From SpSt-501 sp963828345 (GTDB lineage Bacteria; Desulfobacterota; Desulfobacteria; Desulfobacterales; SpSt-501): a stretch of 64,000 bases of DNA. Positions 9,560 to 18,240 of this stretch are shown piece by piece. How positions within the stretch are numbered: position 1 is the first letter of the stretch; the number at the start of each line of letters is the position of its first letter. The notes under the pieces are model-generated. The model was not told where the DNA came from. It saw only the letters and a list, made by a program, of their open reading frames with translations, and made no database searches. Made by a program: the position numbers and the translations under genes. The stretch covers positions 242,732 to 306,731 of the forward strand of contig CAWHEZ010000025.1 in NCBI GenBank assembly GCA_963828345.1. The letters run 5' to 3'.

Positions 9560-10393
9560 CTATCGGTGAATGGTCTTGCGCGGGCGGTCGCCCGCCGGGG
9601 TCGCTTTAACGCGAGCGGTTTTGCCGTTGCGCGCGGCGTCGCCGCGGTCGGTCGGCTCGGTGTAGTGCTGTTCGATCTGGACGTCGTAGTGTTCCTGGAC
9701 CAGGCGGATGGCGCCGAGGGCGTCGCGCGCGGCGATCGCCTGGACCATGGCGTCGTGCAGGCGGATCATGGGGGCCAGACGGGCCGGGTCCTGGCGGTAG
9801 TACTGCTCGCGCATGCTCAGCCACAACGATTGATGGGTCATGCGCAGCAGACCCTCGGTCAGGCTGACGATCGAGCGGCTGCCGGTCGCCTCGGCGATGG
9901 CCAGGTGAAAATCCCGGCCGTGCTCGATAAAGCCGCGGTAGTTGCCCGACATGGCCATCTTGCGTTTCCGGGCCCACACCCGCTGGATGCGCCGGATGTC
10001 ATCGTCGGAGGCACCGGCCACTGCCAGGTAGACCACACCGATCTCCATGGCCTTGCGGGCTTGGAGGGCCTCGAAGGGGCTGTCGCTTTCCTCGAGCACC
10101 GCGATCCCGGTCTCGCCGTTCATGCCGGGCGGAAGCTTGGCGGCGACGTAGGTGCCGTCGCCCGGGCGGCTCTCGAGGACGCCGGAGATCTGCAGCGCGC
10201 TGATGGCCTCGCGCACCGCGGGCCGGCCGACGTTCATCTGCTCGGCGATCAGGCGCTCGGCGGGCAGACGACTGCCGGGCGGATAGGTCCCGATTTTGAT
10301 CGAGGTCAGGATCTGCTCGGCGATGAGCGAGCTCTTCTTGGTGAAGCCGGGGGTGGCGACCTTGGTGAACGATGCTCGGGTTGGCGTCTTCAT
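9560..10393 (-). CDS. GntR-family transcriptional regulator, FadR/FCD type
   Basis: Intact, 277 residues. A winged helix-turn-helix lies at about residues 20-90 (GSRLPAERLIAEQMNVGRP, then AVREAISALQISGVL and RPGDGTYV). The rest is an alpha-helical FCD ligand domain including FIEHGRDFHLAIAEATG and IRLHDAMVQAIAARD with its metal-binding Asp/His positions. It is the first gene of the minus-strand run, 16 bp upstream of the binding-protein gene, so it probably controls the operon and its own synthesis. Typical FCD ligands are sugar acids and other carboxylates, in line with the neighbours. Confidence 0.92.
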   Translation of the reverse strand: MKTPTRASFTKVATPGFTKKSSLIAEQILTSIKIGTYPPGSRLPAERLIAEQMNVGRPAVREAISALQISGVLESRPGDGTYVAAKLPPGMNGETGIAVLEESDSPFEALQARKAMEIGVVYLAVAGASDDDIRRIQRVWARKRKMAMSGNYRGFIEHGRDFHLAIAEATGSRSIVSLTEGLLRMTHQSLWLSMREQYYRQDPARLAPMIRLHDAMVQAIAARDALGAIRLVQEHYDVQIEQHYTEPTDRGDAARNGKTARVKATPAGDRPRKTIHR

Positions 10394-10546
10394 AGGGGGC
10401 GTCCTGTGCGGGTTGAGCTGACAGGTAATGCCGGTAAGACCAATTAGCGGATCGGCCGGCGCCTGTCAACCGGAATTCGACCGGTCGACCCGGCGCGACG
10501 CGATCCAAGCGCCAGCGGGCCTGCGTCATGACCAAAGAAAAAGCGG

Positions 10547-10631
10547 TGTCGTTCCGGCGGAAGCCGGGATCCAGGCTCCGATTTGGATTCGTTTTGTTGG
10601 ACCGCTGGAGGCCGGCTACGCCGGCATGACG
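10547..10631. repeat. Palindromic intergenic repeat (REP/MITE-like)
   Basis: An imperfect inverted repeat of about 85 bp. The left arm reads GTCGTTCCGGCGGAAGCCGG and the right arm, inverted, GTCATGCCGGCGTAGCCGGC. This is the common type of dispersed palindrome with a GTCATTCCGGCGxAAGCCGG-like arm seen between genes in many proteobacterial genomes. It lies between convergent-free ends: the GntR gene start and the end of the M32 peptidase gene. Confidence 0.6.
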
Positions 10632-10677
10632 GAACAGGACACCGTCTCAAGAGCGGCGTTGACCTTGTCCAATCGGC

Positions 10678-12181
10678 CTACAGCGCGTAGATCTCGCCGT
10701 ATTTGCGGCGCAGGTAGTCGAGGTAGGGTCCGGTCCGGAGCGGGCCGCCGGTCACGCGGCGCACGAGCTCGTCCGGCAGGTACTTGCGCCCGTGGCGGTG
10801 GATCCGGTCCCGGAGCCAATCCAGCAGCGCCCCGAATTCCCCGCTCTCGATCCCGGCCGGGATGCCCGGCCGCTCCGCCACGGCCCGGTCGAAGAACTGC
10901 ACCGACATCAGGTTGCCGAGCGTGTAGGTGGGGAAGTAGCCGATCGACCCGCCCGACCAGTGCACGTCCTGGAGGATCCCCTGCCGGTCGTCGGGCGGCG
11001 TGAGGCCCAGGTAGTCGCGGGTGCGCTCGTTCCAGGCGGCGGGCGCGTCGTCGATGCCGATCTCGCCCGAGAGCAGGCCCAGCTCCATTTCGAAGCGGAT
11101 GATGATGTGCAGGTTGTAGGTGAGCTCGTCCGCCTCGACGCGGATGAGCGACGGCCCGCAGCGGTTGACGGCCCGGTAGAAGGCCTCCGCGTCGACGCCC
11201 GCCAGCGCCTGCGGGAAGCCGGCCTGGAGCCGGGGGAAGAAAGACGACCAGAACCCGCGGCTGCGGCCGACGAGGTTCTCCCACAGCCGCGACTGGCTTT
11301 CGTGGATGCCGAGCGAGGCGCCCGTGCCGAGCAGGGTGTTGTCGAGCTCGGGGGCGATGCCCTGCTCGTAGAGGGCGTGTCCGGTTTCGTGGATCGTGCC
11401 GAACAGCGCGCCCGGCAGCCAGTTGCGCTCGTAGCGCGTGGTGATGCGCACGTCGCCGCGGCCCATGCCCTGGGAGAAGGGGTGCGCGGAGCGGTCCAGC
11501 CGGCCGCGGGCGAAATCGTAGCCGAGCCGCTGTGCGACCGCGCGGCTGAACTCCTCCTGCCGTCCTTCGTCGAAGTCGCGCTTGAGGACAGCGTCGTCCA
11601 CCCGGTCCGCCTGGCCGGCGACCGCGCGCACCATCGGGATCAGCGCGGCCTTGAGCTCGTCGAAGATGGCGCGGAGCTGAGAGGTCCGCATGCCCGGCTC
11701 GAACTCGTCCAGCAGCGCGTCGTACGGGTGCTCGCCGTATCCCAGCGCCTCGGCGCGGCGGCGCGCGAGAGCCACGATCCGGCCCAGCCAGGGCGCGAAG
11801 CGGCCGTAGTCGCTCGCGGCGCGGGCCTGGTGCCACTCCTCGAACGCCAGCGCGGTGGTCTGCGCCGTCTCCACCACCAGGTCGGTCGGCAACCGGGCCT
11901 CCAGGTCGTAGTCGTGGCGCGCGGCTCGCAGCAGCGCGGCGCCGTCGCTGTCGTAGTCGAGCCCCGCCCCTTCGGCCTCGGCCTCCGCGAGCAGGCGCCC
12001 GGTTGTCCGGGCCGACGAAGAGCTCGTGGGCGATCTTGGACAGCGTGCCCATCTGCGCCGCGCGGGTGCCGGCGCCGCCCGGAGGCATGCAGGTCTGCTG
12101 GTCCCAGCCGAGCAGCCCCATGGCGGTCCTCAGGTTGTGCACGTCGTTCAGGCGATCCTTCAGCGCGTTCAGCTTCTGCAT
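10678..12181 (-). CDS. M32-family metallocarboxypeptidase (Taq carboxypeptidase type), one frame break
   Basis: Starts MQKLNALKDRLNDVHNLRTA at 12181. WDQQTCMPPGGAGTRAAQMG is the conserved N-terminal signature. A frame change near 12000 is needed, after which 404 residues are open. The zinc motif is HETGH (HExxH) in GTIHETGHALYEQG, and the downstream ligand Glu lies in GIHESQSRLWENLVGRS. The C-terminal TYTLGNLMSVQFF and YLRRKYGEIYAL are also family-typical. M32 enzymes remove C-terminal residues from peptides in the cytoplasm. It is divergent from a peptide importer operon, so it may process imported oligopeptides. Confidence 0.9.
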
Positions 12182-12313
12182 GGGGTGCGGCCTCCATCCC
12201 GGAAATGACTGCGGTTTCGATCCCGATAATCCCTGTTGCAACGCCGGCAGGGCCTGGGTATCATTCGCCCCACCTTTAAGCAACTTGATGCCGCCCCGTC
12301 GCGCGCCAGCGGG

Positions 12314-12334
12314 CGGGCATCCCGGGGATGCCCG
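12314..12334. promoter_or_regulatory. Perfect palindrome in a divergent promoter region
   Basis: Arms CGGGCATCCC and GGGATGCCCG are separated by a single G, 42 bp upstream of the binding-protein start at 12376 and in the gap shared with the divergent M32 peptidase gene. It could be an operator or a leader hairpin. No clear sigma-70 boxes are visible nearby. Confidence 0.35.
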
Positions 12335-12375
12335 TCGGGGCAATCGCTATCATTATCCAGACGGAGGATTTGACC

Positions 12376-13917
12376 ATGCGTAGACATGCACTGATCTGCC
12401 TGCTGGCCGTGGGCCTGTCCCTGGCGGCGGCCGGCGGCTGCCTGGCCGCGGAGGGCAAGAATCTGATTTTCGCGCTGGGTGCGGAGCCCGTCAGCCTGGA
12501 CCCGGCCAACCAGACGGACAACCCCTCGGAAATCGTGGTCCGCCACATCCACGACAACCTGGTGGAATTCACGGAAAAGGGGGACATCGTCCCCCAGCTG
12601 GCCGCCTCGTGGGAAACGTCGGCCGACGGGCTCACCTGGACCTTCAAGCTGCGCCAGGGCGTCCGCTTCCACGACGGCACGCCGTTCAACGCCCAGGCCG
12701 TGGTGTTCAACATCAAACGGAACACCGACCCCGCCAAGCGCACGCTGCGCACCAGCCTCTACGAGCCCTTCATCGCCGACGCCAAGGCCCTGGACGACTA
12801 CACGCTGGAAATCAAGATGAAGAAGCCCTTCGGCGCGCTGCTGGCCCACTTCGCCCACGGGGCGGGGGGCATGATCAGCCCGGCCGCCCTGCAGAAGCAC
12901 GGCGACAAGTACGGCCTCAACCCGGTGGGGACCGGGCCCTACGTCTTCGTGGAGTGGAAGGCCGGCGACCGGGTCGTGGTCAAGCGCAACGACACGTACT
13001 GGAAGGGCCAGCCCAAGATCGAGGGCGTCATCTTCAAGCCCGTGCCGGAGGCCGCCTCCCGGGTCATCATGCTGGAGACGGGCGAGGCCGACGTGGTGTT
13101 CCCCGTGCCGCTCATGGAAGTGGAGCGCCTGAACAAGGGCAAGACCTCGAAGATCATCCTGGGCGACACTGCGCGGGTGATCTACATCGGCATGCACCAG
13201 CAGAAAAAGCCCTTCAACGACAAGCGCGTGCGCCAGGCGGTCAACTACGCCGTGGACAAGGAGTCCATCATCAAGAACGTCCTCATGGGCATGGCCAAGC
13301 CGTCCAAGTCGGTCATGGGGGCGCTGGTGTGGGGCGCCCATCCGGTCGGCGAATACAAGCACGACGTGGAGAAGGCCAAGAAGCTGCTGGCCGAAGCCGG
13401 CTACCCCAACGGCTTCGAGGTCAACCTGTGGACGCCGGACGGCCGCTACCCCATGGACGCGCAGATCGCCGAGGCCGTGGCGACCCAGCTGGCCAAAGTG
13501 GGCGTGAAGGTCAAGATCCAGAGGTGGGAGTGGGCCGCCTACCAGACCAACACCCGCAAGCCCCCCGAAGAGGCCAAGTACGACATGTTCCTCCTCGGCT
13601 GGGCGCCGTCCACCGGCGACGCCGACTGGGCGATCCGGCCGCTGCTCTACTCCACCGAGTGGATGCCCAAGGGCGACAACCGCTCGTACTACAAGAACGA
13701 CGAACGCCGACGCGCTCATCAAGCAGGGCATGGAGACCTCGGACCAGTCCAAGCGCGCGAGATCTACAAGAAGGCCCAGGAGGTGCTCGTCGAGGACGGC
13801 GCGTGGCTGATGCTGCACGACATGGTCCAATCCGTGGGCGTTTCCAACAAGCTCAACAACGTCGCGGTCTGGCCCATCGAAATCGTGCTGGTGAAGGACG
13901 CCAGCTGGAGCAACTGA
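12376..13917 (+). CDS. Peptide ABC importer solute-binding protein (family 5, DppA/OppA-like)
   Basis: The start MRRHALICLLAVGLS at 12376 is chosen for the GGAGG seven bases upstream and the signal peptide that follows; an upstream in-frame ATG at 12328 lacks these. Mature features are LIFALGAEPVSLDPANQ, VVRHIHDNLVEF, LRQGVRFHDGTPFNA and NPVGTGPYVFVEW, all family-5 landmarks. One extra base near 13702 and one missing near 13760 scramble about 20 residues; corrected they read NDEADALIKQGMETSDQSKR. The remaining C-terminus is normal. It is the first gene of an operon with two permeases, iadA and two ATPases, so its ligand is probably a short peptide, perhaps an isoaspartyl dipeptide. Confidence 0.92.
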   Translation: MRRHALICLLAVGLSLAAAGGCLAAEGKNLIFALGAEPVSLDPANQTDNPSEIVVRHIHDNLVEFTEKGDIVPQLAASWETSADGLTWTFKLRQGVRFHDGTPFNAQAVVFNIKRNTDPAKRTLRTSLYEPFIADAKALDDYTLEIKMKKPFGALLAHFAHGAGGMISPAALQKHGDKYGLNPVGTGPYVFVEWKAGDRVVVKRNDTYWKGQPKIEGVIFKPVPEAASRVIMLETGEADVVFPVPLMEVERLNKGKTSKIILGDTARVIYIGMHQQKKPFNDKRVRQAVNYAVDKESIIKNVLMGMAKPSKSVMGALVWGAHPVGEYKHDVEKAKKLLAEAGYPNGFEVNLWTPDGRYPMDAQIAEAVATQLAKVGVKVKIQRWEWAAYQTNTRKPPEEAKYDMFLLGWAPSTGDADWAIRPLLYSTEWMPKGDNRSYYKNDERRRAHQAGHGDLGPVQAREIYKKAQEVLVEDGAWLMLHDMVQSVGVSNKLNNVAVWPIEIVLVKDASWSN

Positions 13918-13918
13918 C

Positions 13919-14066
13919 CGGTTGCTGAAAAACGGCTTCAGGCCGTGATCCGGCGTTGCGCGCCCTTCGGCCATGCTCACATACTGCCGTGTATGCTGCG
14001 CTGGCCAAAGGGCGCGCGCCGTTCGGCTGAACGGCCTCGGTCGCCGCAGTATTTCGGATAGCCGCT
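13919..14066. repeat. Palindromic MITE-like element, copy A
   Basis: This gap between the binding-protein and permease genes contains GTGATCCGGCGTTGCGC, then TGCTCACATACTG and GTATGCTGCGC. The same words occur in the same order and spacing at 29050-29108 (copy C). The centre CATACTGCCGTGTATG is an inverted repeat, and arms rich in GGCCGT/ACGGCC flank it. Two relatives (copies B and D) lie at 17119-17187 and 30069-30214. Confidence 0.7.
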
Positions 14067-14097
14067 AAAGGGACCCGCGCCGCCGGGTATCGGTAAG

Positions 14098-15018
14098 ATG
14101 CTCAAATTCATCGCCGTCAGAGTCCTGTTCCTGATACCGATCATCATCGGCGTGACCTTCATTTCGTTCGTGCTGCTGCACATCGCGCCGGGGGACCCGG
14201 CCCAGCTGATCGCCGGCGAAGGCGCCACGGCGGCCGACATCGACGCGGTCCGGGTCAAGCTCGGGCTCGACAAGCCGCTGCTCGTCCAGTACGCCATCTA
14301 CTTCTTCAACATCTGCCAGGGGGACCTGGGCGTCTCCATCCGCACCCAGCGCACCGTTTTCGAAGAAGTGATGGCCCGCTACCCGGCCACGATCGAGCTG
14401 GCCGGCGCCGCGGTCGTCATCGCCTCGATCATCGGGCTCATCGCGGGCATCATCGCCGCCAGCCACCAGAACTCCATCTTCGACTACGGGACGATGGTGG
14501 TGTCGCTGTTCGGCATCTCCATGCCGATTTTCTGGATCGGCCTGATGCTCATGCTGGTGTTCTCGCTGTACCTGGGCTGGCTGCCTTCGGGCGGGCGGGG
14601 CACCTGGCTGCATCTGGTGCTGCCGGCCGTTTCGCTGGGGGCCAACTCGGCGGCCATCATCGCGCGCATGACCCGTTCCAGCCTGCTCGAAGTCATCCGC
14701 CAGGACTACATCCAGACCGCCAGGGCCAAAGGCCTGGCCGAGTGGGTGGTGCTCTACAAGCATGCCGTGCGCAACGCCCTCATCCCGGTCGTCACCGTCA
14801 TGGGCATGCAGTTCGGCTACCTCCTGAGCGGCTCGATCCTCACCGAAACCGTCTTCTCCTGGCCGGGGGTCGGCCGGCTCATGGTGCAGTCCATTTTCAT
14901 GCGGGACTACCCGGTGGTCCAGGGGGCGATCCTGCTGGTCGCGGTCAACTTCGCGGTCATCAATCTCCTGGTGGACCTGCTCTACGGCTTCATCAACCCC
15001 CGGTTGCGGGTGAAGTGA
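14098..15018 (+). CDS. Peptide ABC importer permease, DppB type
   Basis: Intact, 306 residues. DppB landmarks are the first helix with FISFVLLHIAPGDPAQLIAG, KLGLDKPLLVQYAIYF, the EAA loop EVIRQDYIQTARAKGLAEW and the end INLLVDLLYGFINPRLRVK. Six membrane helices are apparent. It pairs with the DppC-type subunit that starts a few bases after its stop. Together with the upstream binding protein and downstream ATPases it completes a type-I peptide importer. Confidence 0.93.
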   Translation: MLKFIAVRVLFLIPIIIGVTFISFVLLHIAPGDPAQLIAGEGATAADIDAVRVKLGLDKPLLVQYAIYFFNICQGDLGVSIRTQRTVFEEVMARYPATIELAGAAVVIASIIGLIAGIIAASHQNSIFDYGTMVVSLFGISMPIFWIGLMLMLVFSLYLGWLPSGGRGTWLHLVLPAVSLGANSAAIIARMTRSSLLEVIRQDYIQTARAKGLAEWVVLYKHAVRNALIPVVTVMGMQFGYLLSGSILTETVFSWPGVGRLMVQSIFMRDYPVVQGAILLVAVNFAVINLLVDLLYGFINPRLRVK

Positions 15019-15025
15019 GGTGGAG

Positions 15026-15913
15026 ATGCCCCTGCCAGCCGACACCGCCATCTTGGAAAAGGCCGAAACAGGCGTCAGCCCGCTCGCGCTGGCCGTCAAG
15101 CGGTTCCGCAAGAACCGGGGCGCCATGGTCGGCCTGTGCATCGTGACGCTGTTCGTCCTGAGCGCCGTGTTCTCGCCGTTCATCGCCCCCTACAACCCCC
15201 TGGAGGGGGACCTGGACCAGGCGCTCAAAGGCCACAGCCGGCAGCACTGGCTGGGGACGGACGAACAGGGCCGCGACATCCTGAGCCGGATCATCTACGG
15301 CGGCCGCTACTCTCTCGCCATCGGGGTGGTGGCCGTCTCCATCGCCATCTGCCTCGGCGTGCTCCTGGGCGTTTTGTCCGGATACGTGGGCGGCAAGGTC
15401 GACGCCGCCATCATGCGCACCATGGACATCCTCATGTCGTTCCCGGGCATGCTCCTGGCCATGGCCATCGTCAGCGCGCTCGGCCCCAGCCTGGTCAACT
15501 TGATGATCTCCATCGGGATCTACTCCGTCCCCACGTTCTCCCGGGTCGTGCGCGGGTCGGTCCTGAGCATCAAGGAAATGGAATACGTGGAGGCCGCCCG
15601 GGCCGTCGGCCTGGGACACTTCTACATCGTGGTCACTCACGTGCTGCCGAACTGCGTCGGGCCCTTCCTGGTGCTGGCCACCTTGCAGATCGCCACCGCC
15701 ATTCTTTCAGGGGCCGGGCTGAGCTTTCTGGGGCTGGGGCCGCAGCCGCCCACGCCCGAATGGGGGGCCATGCTGTCCTCGGGCCGCCAGTACCTGCGGG
15801 TGGCGCCCTGGGCCGCCACCTATCCCGGGTTCGCCATCATGTTCGTGGTGCTGGGGTTCAACGTCCTCGGAGACGGGCTGCGGGACGCGCTGGACCCGCG
15901 GTTGAAAACCTGA
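15026..15913 (+). CDS. Peptide ABC importer permease, DppC type
   Basis: The ATG at 15026 (MPLPADTAILEKAET) is preferred over a GTG six bases upstream because GAGGTGG precedes it. Family features are KNRGAMVGLCIVTLF in the first helix, LGTDEQGRDILSRIIYGGR, the long periplasmic-proximal helices and the EAA loop MEYVEAARAVGLGHFYIV, ending LGDGLRDALDPRLKT. Intact, 295 residues. The gap to iadA is short (21 bp), implying one transcript. Confidence 0.93.
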   Translation: MPLPADTAILEKAETGVSPLALAVKRFRKNRGAMVGLCIVTLFVLSAVFSPFIAPYNPLEGDLDQALKGHSRQHWLGTDEQGRDILSRIIYGGRYSLAIGVVAVSIAICLGVLLGVLSGYVGGKVDAAIMRTMDILMSFPGMLLAMAIVSALGPSLVNLMISIGIYSVPTFSRVVRGSVLSIKEMEYVEAARAVGLGHFYIVVTHVLPNCVGPFLVLATLQIATAILSGAGLSFLGLGPQPPTPEWGAMLSSGRQYLRVAPWAATYPGFAIMFVVLGFNVLGDGLRDALDPRLKT

Positions 15914-15934
15914 TGTGAATTCTTGGAGGCAGAG

Positions 15935-17098
15935 ATGTTCACTCTCATTCGTGGCGCCGACGTCTACGCACCGGCCGCCATCGGCCGGCGGGATGTGCTC
16001 GTCGCCGCGGGCAGGATTCTCGCCATCGCCGAAGCCATTCAGCCTCCGGCCGGGCTGGATGTCGATGTCGTCGAGGCCCGGGGCAAGATTCTCGCACCGG
16101 GCTTCATCGACCTGCACGTCCACATCACCGGCGGCGGCGGCGAGGGCGGACCGTCCACCCGCTGCCCGGAAATCCAGCTCAGCTCCATCGTCAAGGCCGG
16201 AGTGACCACCGTCCTGGGGGTGTTAGGCACGGACGACGTCACCCGCCATCCGGAGACGCTTCTGGCCAAGGCCCTGGGCCTGGAGCACGAAGGCGTGACC
16301 GCCTTCGTCATGTCCGGGTCTTATGCGTTCCCGCCCGCCGCGACGATCACCGGTTCTCTCAAGAAGGACATCGTCCTCATTCCCAACGTCGTGGGCGTGG
16401 GCGAAATCGCGCTGTCCGACCACCGCAGCGCCCAGCCGACGTACGATGACCTGGTCAAGATCACGGCCGAAGCCCGGGTGGCCGGGCTGCTGGGAGGCAA
16501 GGCCGGGCTGGTGCAACTGCACATGGGCGACGGGCCGCGCGGCCTGCAGTTCCTTTTCCGCCTGGTGGAGGAAACGGAGATCCCCATCGGCCAGCTGCTG
16601 CCCACCCATGTCGCCCGGGCGCCCCATCTGTTCGAAGACGCCGTCAAATTCTGCCTGATGGGCGGCAACATCGACCTGACCGTGCCCGTTGAACGACGAC
16701 CGCCGCGCCTGGACATCCCGCAGGCCCTGCGCCGGCTCAAAGCGGCCGGGGTCTCCCTGGATCAGGTGACCCTCAGCTCGGACTCGAACGGCAGCATGCC
16801 GGTCTTCAACGACAGGCGCGAGATGACCGGCATGGCCGTGGGCGACATCCAAACCCTGCAGATGGAATTCCGACGCCTGGTGGTCGAGGACGGTTTCGAC
16901 GCTGCGGAAATCCTGCGCTGCTTCACTCTCAACCCGGCCATGCGCCTCAAGATACAGAACCGGAAGGGGCAGGTGGCCGTGGGCGCCGACGCCGACTTGA
17001 TCCTGTTCGGACCGGGTTGGCAGATAGACCAGGTCTACGCCAAAGGCCGGAAGATGGTCGCGGGCGGCCAGGTCCTGGTCAAGGGGACGTTCGAATAA
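15935..17098 (+). CDS. iadA: Isoaspartyl dipeptidase (beta-aspartyl peptidase)
   Basis: 387 residues, the normal IadA length. The ATG at 15935 follows TTGGAGGC; an in-frame TTG at 15923 is less likely. Matches to the E. coli enzyme as I remember it run end to end: the metal motif IDLHVHITGGGGEGG, SDHRSAQPTYDDL, AGLLGGKAGLVQLHMGDG, LLPTHVARAPHLFEDA, TLSSDSNGSMPVF and the C-terminus GGQVLVKGTFE. The enzyme hydrolyses beta-aspartyl (isoaspartyl) dipeptides formed by protein ageing. The metal-bridging Lys of E. coli IadA appears to be Glu here (GEIALSDHRS). It is embedded inside a peptide importer operon, so imported isoaspartyl dipeptides are its likely substrates. Confidence 0.95.
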   Translation: MFTLIRGADVYAPAAIGRRDVLVAAGRILAIAEAIQPPAGLDVDVVEARGKILAPGFIDLHVHITGGGGEGGPSTRCPEIQLSSIVKAGVTTVLGVLGTDDVTRHPETLLAKALGLEHEGVTAFVMSGSYAFPPAATITGSLKKDIVLIPNVVGVGEIALSDHRSAQPTYDDLVKITAEARVAGLLGGKAGLVQLHMGDGPRGLQFLFRLVEETEIPIGQLLPTHVARAPHLFEDAVKFCLMGGNIDLTVPVERRPPRLDIPQALRRLKAAGVSLDQVTLSSDSNGSMPVFNDRREMTGMAVGDIQTLQMEFRRLVVEDGFDAAEILRCFTLNPAMRLKIQNRKGQVAVGADADLILFGPGWQIDQVYAKGRKMVAGGQVLVKGTFE

Positions 17099-17216
17099 CG
17101 CGGGTGGATGCGGTTGAAGCAGTATGTGAGCAGGTTGAGGCCACCGGCAACGCCGCATGAGGCCGTCAGATGCATTTTTGAGATGGGTTCGAACAACGCG
17201 GGTGGACGTGGTTGAA
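17090..17216. repeat. Half-palindrome element (copy B) flanked by 29-bp direct repeats
   Basis: A 29-base segment at 17090-17118, which includes the last two codons and stop of iadA, recurs at 17188-17216 with three differences (offset 98 bp). Between them, the inverted complement contains ATGCATCTGACGGCC, GCGGCGTTGCCGG and CAACCTGCTCACATAC, matching the left half of copy D at 30069-30214. The second direct repeat runs up to the start of the next gene. This could be an insertion with duplicated target or a tandem duplication carrying a repeat half. Confidence 0.7.
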
Positions 17217-17220
17217 TTCA

Positions 17221-18240
17221 ATGGCTGAACCCCTCCTGGAAATAAAGAAACTCGTCACCAGCTTCCACACCGACGCCGGCGTGGTCAGGGCGGTGGACGG
17301 CGTGGACCTGGTCCTGGAGCGCGAGAAGACCCTCGGTCTGGTGGGAGAGTCCGGTTCGGGCAAATCCGTCACGGCGCTGTCCGTCATGGGGTTGGTTCCG
17401 CGGCCGGCCGGGCGCATCACGAGCGGGCGGATCCTCTTCAGCCATGACCACCGCGTTCAGGACCTGGCCAAGCTCGATCCCCGCGGCAGGGACATCCGCT
17501 CCATCCGGGGCAACGACATCGCCATGATTTTCCAGGAACCGATGACGTCGCTGAACCCGGTGTTCACCATCGGCAACCAGATCATGGAAGCCATCATCCT
17601 GCACCAGCGGCTGAGCCACCGGGACGCCAGGACCCAGGCCATCGATATGCTGGCCGAGGTGGGGATTTCGAACCCGGAAAAACGCTGCGACGAATACCCC
17701 CATCAGCTCTCGGGCGGCATGCGGCAGCGGGCCATGATCGCCATGGCGCTCTCCTGCCGCCCGGCGTTGCTCATCGCCGACGAGCCCACCACGGCCCTCG
17801 ACGTGACCATCCAGGCCCAGGTGCTCGAGCTGATGAACAAGCTCCGCTCGGATTTCAAGGCCTCGATCCTCTTCATCACCCACGACCTGGGGGTCATCGC
17901 CAAGATGGCCGACCACGTCGCCGTGATGTACTTAGGCAAAGTGGCGGAAGCCGGACCGGTGGGCGAAATTTTCCACTCCCCCCGCCACCCCTACACGCAA
18001 GGCCTGATGCATTCCATTCCGTCCATCGCCGCCGCGCGCAACGTCAAGCTGACGCCCATCGAGGGGGTCGTGCCGGACCTGTTCCACATCCCGCCCGGGT
18101 GCGGCTTCGCCCCCCGCTGCCCGAAGGCCATGGACGTCTGCCGGGTACGGGTCCCCCCGTCCTTTCAGGTCACGCCGGGCACCGTGACCTCCTGCTGGCT
18201 CTACGAGGGCTCGCCCCAGGTGGTGGAACATGAGGCCTGA
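17221..18240 (+). CDS. Peptide ABC importer ATPase, DppD type
   Basis: The ATG at 17221 (MAEPLLEIKKLVTSF) is the natural family start, although no strong ribosome site is seen because a repeat abuts it. Walker A is GESGSGKS, the Q-loop FQEPMTSLNP, the signature LSGGMRQRAMIAMA, Walker B LLIADEPTTALD and the H-loop ITHDLGV. The C-terminal oligopeptide-binding region has CGFAPRCPKAMDVC, a Cys-rich iron-sulfur-type tail typical of Dpp/Opp ATPases. 339 residues. It overlaps the DppF-type gene by 11 bp. Confidence 0.94.
   Translation: MAEPLLEIKKLVTSFHTDAGVVRAVDGVDLVLEREKTLGLVGESGSGKSVTALSVMGLVPRPAGRITSGRILFSHDHRVQDLAKLDPRGRDIRSIRGNDIAMIFQEPMTSLNPVFTIGNQIMEAIILHQRLSHRDARTQAIDMLAEVGISNPEKRCDEYPHQLSGGMRQRAMIAMALSCRPALLIADEPTTALDVTIQAQVLELMNKLRSDFKASILFITHDLGVIAKMADHVAVMYLGKVAEAGPVGEIFHSPRHPYTQGLMHSIPSIAAARNVKLTPIEGVVPDLFHIPPGCGFAPRCPKAMDVCRVRVPPSFQVTPGTVTSCWLYEGSPQVVEHEA

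Noticed and set aside
12169..13980. 603-residue open frame opposite the binding-protein gene
   Set aside because: It is the mirror of a well-supported family-5 binding protein; its composition (many Val, Asp, His, Gly, Leu) is typical of antisense of GC-rich genes.
14065..15183. Asp/Arg/His-rich open frame opposite the first DppB gene
   Set aside because: Antisense artefact of a GC-rich permease gene; no ribosome site or family pattern.
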